Positions 52,236-63,150 are shown, numbered from the stretch's first letter. The stretch is 64,000 nt of DNA from Epiperipatus broadwayi (GCA_028023455.1 JAQFVV010000022.1:9383100-9447099), one strand, 5' to 3'. Notes: a model not told the origin generated them from the letters alone. Numbers and translations: made by a program.

Positions 52236-53745
52236 TAATAAAATTACTGTAAATACACAACTCAACCAGGCTAGCTAATAAATACATTCTAAAGCATAAC
52301 CAATGGTTTCACTAAATATTACCCACAATTCCACTTATCTCCCATACACTTTTAATATTAAAAGAACTTTTAAATAATAATCATAAATTTTTAATTGTTT
52401 AACTATTCTTTTTATTTCATTTCTCTCAAAGAAGGCAATCTTAGTTTCATCAAAATTAATAGTGTGGCCTATATCTTTTTCATGGATATATAAAGCAGAA
52501 CTAAGATATTTATTTCTAACCCTACTTTTATGTACCTTTATTCTTTTACTTAAGCTCAAACTAGTCTGACCTATATATACCTTCTTATTAAAAACAAGGT
52601 ATTATATACACTACTCCAGGAATAGACTTTCTATCAAAAATTTTCTTTGTATTATTTAATAAATTATTCAAAATAATACCCCCTTTTCAAGCAATTTTCT
52701 TATTTCCAAACAAATTACTATTTTTACATACAATTCTATAAGAAGACAATTTAAATAGCAAAGAAATAAAATCATATTTTTTTTATCCTTCACATCATTA
52801 CAAATATTATTACTATTAAATAAAAAATAATATTTGTAATGATGTAAAGAATAAAGAAAAATATGGTTTTATTTCTTTGCCACTTACATTGACTTCTTAT
52901 AGAATTATATGTAAAAATAGTTATTTGTTTGAAAATAAGAAAATTGCTTGGAAAAGGGGTATTACTTTGAATAATTTATTATCCATTGACTCGTTGTAAA
53001 TCGAAAGATTTCACGAGTGCTAATGGGTAATGGAAATTGTGGACTTAATCAGTGAAGTATTGAATAGCTTCACACTCTCAGTTCTAACCAATTCATCTTC
53101 ACCTATTTATATAGAAAGTAGGTTGAAGTAAAGAGGGGTTCTCCCTGGGTTCCCCTCCTTTTTTCCAAAGAATAAGCTTGTGGTTAAGACCTGTAGAGGT
53201 CCCTACCTTTGTATTTTCAAGTGCACATATTTAAAGGTTTATTGCCTTAGTAAATATTAAATAATACAAAGGAAATTTTTGATACAAAGACTATTCCTGG
53301 AGTAATGTATATTGTCTCTTGTTTTTGTAAGAAGGTATATATAGGTTAGAGTAGTTTGAGCTTAAATGAAAAAAATAAAGGTACATGAAAGTAGAGTTAG
53401 AAATAAATATTTTAATTCTGTTTTATATATCCATAAAAATGATACAGGCCACACTATTAATTTTGATGAAACTATGGTGGGCTTCTTCGAAAGAAATGAA
53501 ATAAAAAGAATAATTAAAGAATCTTTATTATTAAAAATGTGTGATTCTGAAGCAATTAACTTATTTAAAAGTTCTTTTAATATCAAAGGTGTATGGGAAG
53601 TAAGTGGAACTGTGGGTAACATTTAATTTAAATATGTTGTTATTTTGTTCTTTACATTTTTGCCTTCTTGTAGCAGTGAAACCATTGGTTGTCCTTTGGG
53701 GTTTATTTTTTGACTAATCTGGTTAAGTTGTGGATTTGGGGTAAT
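52236..53745. mobile_element. Second Penelope-like family (PLE-2), head-to-head inverted pair
   Basis: The minus arm (52236-52815) and plus arm (52816-53745) mirror each other around 52815. The minus frame ending at 52335 reads KVYIGQTSLSLSKRIKVHKS, then GHTINFDETKIAFFERNEIK, a GIY-YIG endonuclease. The plus arm reads PGVMYIVSCFCKKVYIG, a stop, SSLSL, and after a frameshift GHTINFDETMVGFFERNEIK, ending EVSGTVGNI at 53626. Upstream, near 52900-52980, YRIICKNSYLFENKKIAWKR leads into the same domain in the plus arm. The two copies are about equally decayed. No reverse transcriptase catalytic block survives. The plus arm is interrupted by an HT repeat at 52982-53256. PLE-2 differs clearly from PLE-1 in sequence. 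Confidence 0.78.
52982..53256 (+). mobile_element. Full-length HT repeat inserted in PLE-2 with TTA duplication
   Basis: The minus PLE-2 arm has the uninterrupted site, so the insert limits are clear: AATAATTTATTA, then the insert, then TTA-AATAATACAAAG. The insert starts with a long hairpin (52983-53026: CCATT-ACTCG-AAATC, tetraloop GAAA, GATTT-CGAGT-AATGG). It continues through a unique middle and ends with the GACCTGTAGAGGTC hairpin and GCCTTAGTAAATA. A 3-bp TWA duplication is typical of Harbinger-type DNA transposons, but the ends are not inverted repeats of each other, so the class is open. Confidence 0.78.
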
Positions 53746-54808
53746 TTTGATTATTTATTGACTAGGTTAGCTTTATGCTTTTAATGTTTACATATATTCA
53801 CATGCATATTAGAAAAATAATAAAAAATAATATAAATAGCAGAACAAATTATTACTAAATAATAATAACGGTAATAAAATGTTATGTGAATATATAAAAA
53901 GAAGATTGAAAAATTACTTAAATAAATTAAAAGTTACATAAAAAAATATATAGCTAAGGGCATTTTTGTCTTTAAAAAATAACTATAAAGAAAATCAAAT
54001 AATTCTTTTTTTTTTCTTTTATTGTTTCTAAAGTTTGCAAGCTCGTGATTATACAATTTTTGTTTCTTCTTTTTTTTAATTCATTATATTTTAATAACAT
54101 ATGTTAGTCAATATTTATAACTTTATATTTTTCTAGAAAGACAAAATTTAGAAAAAATGTTTTGATAGATAAAATTTACTATCTTTTGATGACGTCACTA
54201 CACTGATTTAGTTAAAGAGAAAAATTTGCAGACGTTAAAGTGATAGAAATAATTTGGAAAATATTAACTATAATATTTAATATATATACAATTATTTATC
54301 AATATAACAGTCACTAAGGAAAAGAAATGAGTTTTGTTATTTCTGATTGCTATTATAACATTAAAAAAAAAAAGAAAAGAAATTTAAATAACGCAATAAT
54401 AATACAATTAGCAAAAGATATTGATGCAATTATGCATAATCACTAGGATTTTAAAACGTTAATTTTCATTAAAAATAATTTTTTACTATATCGAAATAAA
54501 AATTATTTTCTTATAACAAAAGATAATAAATTTTGTTAGACAATTTTAATAAAATAAATTATTTTTACATTGAAACACATTACATAAGAATTTGATTAAT
54601 TAAAATAGTTACTGCTTGGAACTATTTCATTCCATAAATGATTATACTTCAGTTAGTATTTTTTATTCATTAGGGAGATGATGTGTGGGTTATATATTGC
54701 TAAAATTAGGCCATTTAATATGGTGAATTTTTAATAACAAGAAATAATTTTTTTTAAAAATAATTGTTTGAAGTTTTATATTGAAATTTATTAGTTTAGG
54801 GCAGAAAA
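53746..54808. other. Unassigned AT-rich sequence
   Basis: No gene or repeat is recognised. Confidence 0.45.
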
Positions 54809-55409
54809 GATACTTGTGTATAATTCAACCGATGACGTTTTTGACTTACCGATTTCCCTTCCGGTAGACATCGATGTTTTTTGCATGACAACGTTGTCAT
54901 GGTAACCAAGTGACTGGCATGATTAATCCATCAGAGAGTCAATTTTTTTTTTTCACCCGCGAGATTTAAAATTCGTAGACAGGTTTGGGAAATTTTTTGA
55001 TTTTTCTGTCTATTGTGATTTTGCTATCCACAGCATCACAGTTACTTTTTTGAGCTGTAAATTCGGGTAAAGTGTTTTATTTATCTGTTTATTTTAAATT
55101 TACAAAAAAATTTTGTTAATATTTCTACAATTCTGAAACTTACATTGAATTATGTTTAATGTGTAAATAATTTATTTACATATTACCTGAATATTTTTTA
55201 GCATGTGACCTGGATAATTCAACTGATGATGTATTACCCTGAAGGCATATCAGTCTAATCTTGCGATTTTTAATGTACCATGTTCACGTGATCTGCGGAC
55301 ACATTTTAGCGATTACATGTGTCCGCAGATACGTTATCTTAAAAATCACAAGATTAGACTGATATGCCTTCAGGGTAATACATCATCGGTTAAATTATAC
55401 ACAAGTACC
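54809..55409. mobile_element. Foldback element with 8-bp TSD
   Basis: GCAGAAAA at 54801-54808 and 55410-55417 may be the TSD. The outer ends TACTTGTGTATAATT (54811) and AATTATACACAAGTA (55392) are inverted repeats. The right part folds on itself again: 55216-55271 pairs with 55341-55396 (56 bp, few mismatches) and ATCTGCGGACACAT (55291-55304) pairs with ATGTGTCCGCAGAT (55317-55330). CpG is richer than in the surroundings. An 8-bp TSD would fit a hAT-type MITE, which is inference. Confidence 0.75.
54885..54906 (+). promoter_or_regulatory. Palindrome with RFX X-box-like motif
   Basis: ATGACAACGTTGTCAT (54885-54900) is a perfect 16-bp palindrome. It overlaps GTTGTCATGGTAAC (54893-54906), which matches the RFX X-box GTYNCCATRGYAAC except at one position. 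It lies inside the foldback element. Function is inferred only. Confidence 0.25.
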
Positions 55410-55417
55410 GCAGAAAA

Positions 55418-57348
55418 AAATCATATAACTTTTTATTTGATTAAAAAAGTATAATATTTTCGGTAATCGTGGATTAGCCCCCCCGCACACCGCTTGATGG
55501 CTCTGTTGTTAGTCAAAAACCAATAGATATAACATTACCAGGTTGATTTACAATTTAGTTTTTTTTACACTACTCTGATACAATATTATACATGTCAGCG
55601 CATAGCGCTAAAATTCACAGGGAGGGGGATCTGATGTGTTCAATCTTAATTAAAAATTATTTTAAGCAAAATTGCTGTGTTTATTGTTTACATATTATTT
55701 TTTTAAAAGAAAATATGTGCAAAGTATTGCTAAAACCGGTTGTCTATATTATTCAATACATAGCTAATAAAATGTATTCATATCTCTATATTCTTATACT
55801 TGTATAAAAGACATATATAGCAATTCTCAATTTAAATGTTTCCAAAAATTATATCAAAAGTTAATAGCTTGTATATGTATAATTTTATAGCTATTATATA
55901 TGTATAATTTGAAATATAACAGAGTTTTTCATATTTAGATAACTAGGCAAACAGCAAATTCAAACACACAATACAAACTGAAATATGCCATCTAGAAATA
56001 ATAATAGTCATTGTTTGACCCATGTACTATTATTATTGGTTGATATGATTTCAATTTGCATTGATATTTTGGTTTCTTTGTAGATGAAATTTTATCTAAA
56101 ATATTACATGAACAATTCCTATTATATTAAAGTGTTTACATCTATAGAGTCCATCAAAGTATTTAAATTAATGTATTTATGTATACATGTGATGTTTATT
56201 CCTGTATTTAAAAACTTTCCCATTTAAAAGAAATTCATTTGCAACACAAGTAGCAACTTAATTTTACCTACATAGTTTACTGCAATTGTAGATTGGAAGA
56301 CCCTTGAACTCAAGGTCTATGAATTTTGGCCAACTTTGCTAATTTCAGTGCTTATATTTATTACAAACTCACAAGCAATAAACTAGCTTATGATCTTTTT
56401 TCCAAGGTAACTAATTATTCGTAATCTTCTATAAAGAAATTTTAATTTACAACTAGAACATGATTCCCTCACGACTTTATTAAATAAAATAAAATTTGAT
56501 TAATTGGTACTTATGTATTAGTCCAGTACTAAAGAAAGTCACTGGAATAAACAAATGTGTATATAAAGACCAAATTAAACACATTTACAATTTTCTAAAA
56601 AAGAAATGAATTAATTTTGTGAATATTAGATAATATTCTGATGAAGAGAAAGTAACTAGTGAAAATCTTAGTTTTGCTCATCATTTTACGATGAGAATTA
56701 TATTGTAATATTATTAAAAATGCTGGCATGACTAATCAATCATCTGGAAAGTAAGGTATATATGAGATTTATTGTCCAACTTTAATTCATGTAGAATGTA
56801 AATATGCATAATATTTTTTCCAAAAGTAAATAATTAAATTTTGGGAATTTCCCACTACCAAGGATCATGCATTTCACTATTTTCGAAACTATGGCATCCG
56901 GCCCTCACAAAAGTCTGTGAAAATGGCCATGATATCACACTTTATGTCCACAATTCAGACAAACAATGACACTGTTTTGTCCAGGATTATCAAAAGAGAG
57001 TATCCATTAATGACAGAACATAGTTGAAAGTATGAAACTTCGGTCTGCCACAGTGATTCTAAGAAACAACATTTTGTAAATGGATAGAATTGTATGGTTA
57101 TGTATATATTTTTTTAGTTTGGTTACCACTTGTAATAAATTTATATTGTTAAAAGTTTACTTGTTGCAAGATTATTTCTTGAAAAAAACATTAATGCATA
57201 TTTGTTTCATTTCCATTAAATAAAATTATAGGTGGCCATTTTTCAAAATAAATTTTTATAAGATTAGATAGTGGAAGATAATTTTTTACAAAAGATGTAA
57301 ATGCATATTTGTAGATGTTTATTTCATTTCTAGTAAATAAAGTTATAG
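55418..57348. other. Unassigned AT-rich sequence
   Basis: No gene is recognised. Near 57190-57232 and 57299-57348 a 45-bp stretch (ATGCATATTTG, TTTCATTTC, TAAATAAA) occurs twice, just before the HHR-B array. Confidence 0.45.
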
Positions 57349-57491
57349 CAGAGCAAAACTCTCCATACAGTATTGCCACCTGTGCTATACAGATTAATCA
57401 ATCCAACCCACCCACCCAAAATCCCCAAACTTTTTTTCAGGATTAATTTATAAAAACCCCCCCCCCCCCCCCCCTTTTCTTCTCTCTACTA

Positions 57492-57522
<31 letters not shown>

Positions 57523-57671
57523 TAATTTAAACCCAAAAAAATTAATTAAAAATAATGATTTCAACAACCAAAATTTTTGGTTTTTTTTTTTTTACAACCA
57601 ACCCCCCCCATCCTATTAAGATTGGTGTTAACCATTACACCATACACATTTCCTATACTAGCTAGGATAAA
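57349..57671 (+). repeat. HHR-B unit with collapsed, homopolymer-rich sequence
   Basis: It begins like a normal unit (CAGAGCAAAACTCTCCATAC) and ends like one (CATTTCCTATACTAG), but the middle consists of long C, A and T runs (about 18 C near 57457-57474, about 27 A near 57494-57520). Fragments such as AATCCCCAAACT, TCTCTCTACTAAA and ATCCTATTAAGATTGGTGTT follow the expected order of the unit at 57672. This looks like poor consensus at a tandem repeat, although true decay cannot be excluded. Confidence 0.65.
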
Positions 57672-57768
57672 CAGAGCAAAACTCTCCATACAGTATTGCC
57701 ACCTGTGCTAAACAGAGTAATCAATGGATGCCAGAAGGCTTGTGCATAAAATCCCTATCTAATGCCTA

Positions 57769-57835
57769 CTCATCCAATATCCCCAGACTAGTTTCTGGCT
57801 TGTGGCCTTCGTCAGTGAGGAGCTTTGGATCTGAG
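57769..57835 (-). ncRNA. HHR-B type I hammerhead ribozyme, intact (unit 1)
   Basis: Minus strand: outer stem I ATCCAA, internal loop AGC, inner stem I TCCTCA, core CTGACGA, stem II GGC/GCC with loop CACAA inside an A-A mismatch, GAAA, stem III ACT/AGT without loop, C17, then TGGGGA (pairs with TCCTCA, one G-U), loop TA, TTGGAT (pairs with ATCCAA). The cleavage triplet is the canonical GTC; cleavage falls between + positions 57786 and 57785. All conserved core bases are present. The A-A at 10.1/11.1 replaces the usual G-C and could lower activity. The stem I internal loop and loop II are placed as needed for the known tertiary contact. Confidence 0.8.
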
Positions 57836-58216
57836 AGCACTGCATCTAGATCTTAGGATCTAATGCAACCCTCTAGCAACCACCTTTTATCTCTACTTAA
57901 CTACTAAACTATGAGAATGAAAACACAAAAATATTTTCAATCTAAGCTCAATAGCTTAAATAGTCATATGGGTCTGAACTCAGTTCAGCACCATACATTT
58001 TGGTGTCTTTGGCTCTTTTACAACCATAGCCACCACTATCCTATTAGGCAGGATTGGTGTTAAACCATTAAGCATCACATGATCACATTTCCTATACTAG
58101 CACATTAATTGTTGATAAACAGAGCAAAACTCTCCATACAGTATTGCCACCTGTGCTAAACAGATTAATCAATGGATGCCAGAAGGCTTGTGCATAAAAT
58201 CCCTATCTAATGCCTA

Positions 58217-58283
58217 CTCATCCAATATCCCCAGACTAGTTTCTGGCTTGTGGCCTTCGTCAGTGAGGAGCTTTGGATCTGAG
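58217..58283 (-). ncRNA. HHR-B type I hammerhead ribozyme, intact (unit 2)
   Basis: Identical to the motif in unit 1 and exactly 448 bp away. Predicted cleavage between + positions 58234 and 58233. Together the two sites define a 448-nt monomer. Confidence 0.8.
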
Positions 58284-58602
58284 AGCACTGCATCTAGATC
58301 TTAGGATCTAATGCAACCCTCTAGCAACCACCTTTTATCTCTACTTAACTACTAAACTATGAGAATGAAATTGAAAACACAAAAAATATTTTCAATCTAA
58401 GCTCAATAGCTTAAATAGTCATATGGGTCTGAACTCAGTTCAGCAACCATACATTTTGGTGTCTTTGGCTCTTTTACAACCATAGCCACCACTATCCTAT
58501 TAGGCAGGATTGGTGTTAAACCATTAAGCATCACATGATCACATTTCCTATACTAGCACATTAATTGTTGATAAACAGTGCAAAACTCTCCATACAGTAT
58601 TG

Positions 58603-60443
58603 CATTTGTCAAAATACTTTCTTTATGGATTATATGGTATACTTTTTTGTGCTTGTTTATTTTGTAATTCCATTTACTATTGTCATTAATTTAATTCTTC
58701 AAAATATATAATAATACATATGTTTTTAAATGCTTTTATTGATTTTGGAAAATTAGTTTGTTAATTTTTGATCTTTTTTAAATTTGAATGAAATTTTAAA
58801 ATCAAGATTTAATATATTTAAACTCAATAGAATTGCTTGAAAATTGATATATAACTAAGTTATCTCATCCTAATCCATTTAAAACATTTATCTTTTTTAG
58901 TATGTCAACTAGTTTGATAGATATAGAACAGTGGATAGGGAAAATATAAAAAATATTCAATAAGTTCATGTATCACTGATAACAATATTCTTAAAACTTT
59001 CATTTGTTTGAAATAATGATCATGAGAAGGCATTAATTTTTTTTAATTTAATAACATTTTAATTTACTTAGGATAATTACTCACAGAAATAAACAGCAGT
59101 TTTAAGAAATATGCATACAAGGATATATATATATATATTGTTGGTAATTTGATTCAATTTAATGATTTAATTAATACTCAAACTAAAATTTAAAATAAAT
59201 ATTTATTATATTTAATAAAAACATAATTTACAAGCACAGTTTTCATTAGTAAGCATCCACAGTTTGACAAAAAGTTAGAGTAATTACTTTAAAAAATAAA
59301 AATTTCATACATTTTGATGCAAATATATAAAAAAAAATTACAATATTTTAAGCAATGTGTGTACAAGGAATATATGTATTTTATTTCATAGTTTGTTTCA
59401 GTTTAATAATTTGTTTAAAACTCAAATTAAAATTTAAAGTAAACATCTACTATATTTAATAAAAACATAATTTACAAGCACAGTTTTTCTTAGTAAGCAG
59501 CTAGACATTTAAGTTGACAAAAAGTTAGAATTATTTTCAGAAATAAAGAGCAGTGAGTGGATGAAATTTCACTCATTTTGATGTCAATTTTTTTGGAGCT
59601 TAGGAGTAAAAATAAATGAAACAAATTTTCAATTTCCAAAGCAAAATGGCAGTTGCAATGGTCATTAAGTAAATAAGAATGTCCTTTGAGTAAAGAAAAA
59701 ATTTTAAATGTTGTCTTCTTAAACATACAAAATCTTAAAAATGATTTGGAATGCACATAAATTCCTCTACATCCTGTAACATTATTAGAAATTTTTTTGG
59801 AATTTCTGAATGAAAACAAATGGATAAAAACTTTCATTTTACAGGGGCAAAAAGGCAATTGGAATGATCAGTAAATAATAAAGAACTCATTTAAATTTGA
59901 AAAATGTATTCAATTGTAAAGAATTAATATATACTATAAATAATGCATTTGTATAGTTACTTGCAACAGCTACAACAGTAAAGAAATAAACTTTTAAAAA
60001 ATGCAAGAATAATTTATAGATTTGAGCCATTCTATATCATAGATTTTTTTCTATTATGACATATATCTATATAAATTCAGTGCAATGCAAAACAAACACC
60101 GTACAAAATAAGATATTGTTTGAAAAAAGAATGCAGAAATACCAGGAAAATAAAGTCTGTCAACATGAAAAACAACATAATAGTAGACTACAAAAAACAC
60201 TTAATATTTGTACAAAATATATTAAAAATAAAATAATAAAACTTTTACTAATTGAAACATACATTTATAATATAGACACTTGTATTATTATGTACACATA
60301 CTAAATATAATATATATAAGGAATATATATTTTAATTTATAGCAGAAATATCTAGTGATATATATGTCAACTATAAGTATCCTGTCAATTTAAGTACAAT
60401 ATAGTTTTACATTTTTATTTACTGTGCCTATATTAAAAATTTA
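58603..60443. other. Unassigned AT-rich sequence
   Basis: No gene is recognised. An imperfect repeat links about 59150-59290 and 59395-59530 (TTTAATAAAAACATAATTTA, CAAGCACAGTTTT, GACAAAAAGTTAGA), a local duplication with a spacing of about 245 bp. The frame 59490-59858 (-) overlaps the second copy and shows no motif. Confidence 0.5.
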
Positions 60444-60752
60444 AAAATAATAGAGATAAAAATTATTTTTACATTAAATGTTTTTATTTACTAAGCATTA
60501 AAAAGAAAAAAAATGTTTCTTCAATGCAGTTGGGGTTTCTAGATTTAACTTGAAATGAAAGCATGGGAGAGAATGTCCAGAAATTAATTAAGTCAATTTC
60601 TATTTTTTATAACAAGGAATTGGCTTAATTAATTTCTGGACTTATTTTAAGTTAAATCTAAAATCCCCAATTGTGATTGAAGAAAAATTTTTTTTGCTCT
60701 TTAGTGCACAGTCAATAAAAAGATTTAAAAATAATTTTTCTCTATTATTTCA
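60444..60752. repeat. Foldback / MITE-like palindrome
   Basis: Left arm 60444-60601 and right arm 60612-60752 mirror each other. The best part is GTCCAGAAATTAATTAAG (60576-60593) against CTTAATTAATTTCTGGAC (60623-60640). Outer parts match with indels (AAATAATAGAGATAAAAA against the inverse near 60733-60750). Confidence 0.75.
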
Positions 60753-61069
60753 AATATTATTGAAGAAAAAGCAATCATGTAACTATTTATTGATTAGATG
60801 TGCTGACTTCTAGTGTACTAATTTTAGTTTAATTAAGGACAAAAGTCTGAAAATATAAAATTAGGAAAATTTTGGTGAATGTAAAAAACTTTTCATTTCC
60901 TTTGTTTTTTGATAATATCTGAGACTTCAGAAATATTTCTTATTATTTGAACATTATTCAAATATTCTAGTTTTATTTGTATTACCCCCCCCTTTATATT
61001 TGGTTTTTTAGTTCATTTGTCATGTTGAATATTTGTAGAAATATGTAAGTAGTCAGTTAATGTAAATTC

Positions 61070-61410
61070 TGATCATCATCATTTTCAATTTTTATTGATT
61101 CATTGCAGGTTAAAGGTCTCTCCAAGTTTAATTTAGTTTCTCCAAACTTTTAGCTTCTTTTCTCCACATTGTGCCAACAAACTTTCTTATTTCATCCATA
61201 TATTTTGTATATGGTCTCTTTTTAGGTCTTTACAAGTCTTAACATTTTGTTTAAGACTTCAACAGTTTATCTGTTATCATTTCTTTCAGAAACATATCCC
61301 ACTTAGCTTTATTTAGTTATTTAACTTTTTTTATTGATATCAAAATACTTGTTTGTTTTCTCACAAAGTATATCATTTTTTATTCCTTCCCGTTAATCTT
61401 AACATACATC
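61070..61410 (-). pseudogene. RTE-like LINE C-terminal relic, second copy
   Basis: It aligns along its length with 8850-9190 (shared TCATCATCATTTTCA, GGTCTCTCCAAGTT, TTTTTAGGTCTTTACAA against TTTTCTAGGTCTTTTACAA, CTGTTATCATTTCTTTCAGA, and TACTTGTTTGTT). The reading frame is destroyed by substitutions and indels. Same orientation as the 8.8-kb copy. Confidence 0.68.
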
Positions 61411-63019
61411 TCTCCATATTTTTTGAATGATTTAAAATCTCTATTATAACAATCGGAAGTAAGTGGAGATCGAATCTAAATGCAAAAACAATATCTGCAA
61501 CTACCAGGGCGCCATCTAGGCATTTGAGCCTAGAAAAAATTATAAAGTAGGCAGATACGCGCTGTTAAGATTCCACTTTATTTAAATATTCCGATCGTTA
61601 GCCCAAGTCACTAGCTCAGTGGAGAAGCAGAGATAATAAAATATAAATTTTATATCTTAAATATAAAAGAATAAAAGCCACTGCCAGAAATTAACACATA
61701 AAAATATTTATTTACGCACATATAAAATAACATTTAAATTTTGAGGAATAAATTCAACATTTTAGATTTTTCTATTAATCTTTTAATTTTACATTTAACT
61801 AAGTTTCAATGAGTTTAATATTTTATTTAGATAGTCAAGTATGAATAGACTAAAATATTCTTCCCTGATTTAACCTTAGGCAACAAATTTCGCAATCAAA
61901 CTGGTGCCAATCCATCTGATACATTCATGTATTCAATGTAGCATGATACGACAACACAAGATACTATACTGTCAGGAATGTACATCTGATCAGTAAGTAG
62001 ATTAGAGAAGACATTGTCTCTCCACCAACAGGAATGTGACATCTGTTGGCGAGTAGAACAATAAACATAAAACTCCATAGGAATGGACTGCGGTCCTTGG
62101 CCGTCTTACAAATCCATCCATAGGCAAACAGAGGGTGTGTGGCGTATATCTATAATCCTGCCCATAGCGGATCTCATACTACATCTACAATTACACAAAT
62201 ATATCCAATCCATTGAACCAATTCAACTACGAAATGAATAACCTAAGATTACCCTCCCTTAATATAACTTTACAAAACTATATAGCCATTCACACCCGAC
62301 TTAAATTTAACATTTAAATACGTTCGCACAGATTTGTTTAAAAAATGTTGGGTATAGATCGATTACATAGATTCCACGGTCAAAAACATTTCAAAATAAA
62401 CATAAACGATCAAAATACAAAATTATTGATACCGACAATTGCAGAGGGAAATTTATAAGTAACCCAATAGTATTCACCATAAGATACTTGCGTTGTCACC
62501 AATAACTTAAAGGACATCCGAATAAATACATTTTAGATACCGTACGGTATCATTATTTATCGAATGTCTATATTTTGATCAAATATGAAAACCAAAATAT
62601 AATTAACCACAAACGAATCCATGCAAGCGTCTATAAACAACTTAAATTTCATGCATTTAAATAATCTTTACAATAAGAAAAAAAAATGGAAATGATGTTT
62701 ATCAATCGGAAAACATATAAAATTAAACATTATTAATTTGATTTAAAAACTTACAAAAGTCAGATAAGAGTCCGTTTTAACATTTAAGTTGGCTTGTTTA
62801 TCAATTTGTAAAACTTGACGAAAGTTCTTAATTGATTTTAATAATTGTTCATTTCATATAGCTTATGGTAGAAGAGTCCAGGTTTCTGCTTTTAATTCCC
62901 GCGACGCCTCCATTGGAAGATAATGTTCTGGAGATGGCAATAGCTGGTTCAAGGTATCACAGTCTTTTCATTTTTCTTTTTTAAATAGAGAGTGTGGTAT
63001 GTGCGTCCTACCGCATCTC
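61411..63019. other. Unassigned, relatively CpG-rich sequence
   Basis: Less repetitive and richer in CpG than most of the window (for example ACGCGCTG at 61557-61564, CGCGACGCC at 62902-62910). No protein is recognised; the minus frame 61896-62078 shows no known motif. It would be the transcribed side of the candidate promoter at 63020-63150. 62880-62930 (-) contains a short open run MEASRELKAETWTLLP that ends in a stop. Confidence 0.35.
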
Positions 63020-63150
63020 TCAAACACACAACGCTGGAACTCAATATTTCTCTTTTTATAGTAAATCTCCAGATTGAATGAACAAAGACGTCACTAATCC
63101 AAATTTTCGTTCGGGTCCGGGCTGAGGCTTGGTGCTTCCATTGGTCAAGC
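63020..63150 (-). promoter_or_regulatory. Candidate RNA polymerase II promoter, minus strand
   Basis: Reading leftward: CCAAT box (63140-63144, GACCAATGG), a GC-rich patch (CCCGGACCCGAACG), CRE-like GTGACGTC (63087-63094) and TATA box CTATAAAAAGAG (63050-63061). Spacing is normal for a metazoan promoter and would place transcription start near 63025. A second CCAAT lies at about 62910-62920. Downstream no convincing coding exon is seen. It might belong to a host gene or to the LTR of an unrecognised element. Confidence 0.35.

Larger units (their letters stand above)
57672..58602 (-). mobile_element. HHR-B tandem array, retrozyme-like monomers of 448 and 455 bp
   Basis: CAGAGCAAAACTCTCCATAC recurs at 57672 and 58120, with CAGTGCAAAACTCTCC at 58575. 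The two complete units are almost identical; the 455-bp unit differs mainly by ATTGAAA and one or two extra bases. Each unit has one complete hammerhead on the minus strand, so a minus-strand transcript would be cut into 448-nt monomers. Retrozymes have this organisation: tandem ribozyme-bearing units, no protein, presumed circular RNA. The near-identity means recent amplification. No TSD was identified for the array. Confidence 0.82.

Noticed and set aside
59490-59858. 122-residue frame on the minus strand
   Set aside because: AT-driven composition, no recognised motif, and it lies partly in a locally duplicated segment.
61509-61519. CTCF-like GCGCCATCTAG
   Set aside because: Only the first part of the CTCF consensus matches; the TGG that should follow is missing.
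61495-61525. TGGCGCC on the minus strand as an LTR primer-binding site, with TGTAACGA...TCGTTACA at 63509-63536 as an LTR end
   Set aside because: The match to tRNA-Lys primer-binding sites stops after TGGCGCCC, no LTR pair or polypurine tract is visible, and the preceding bases do not end in CA.
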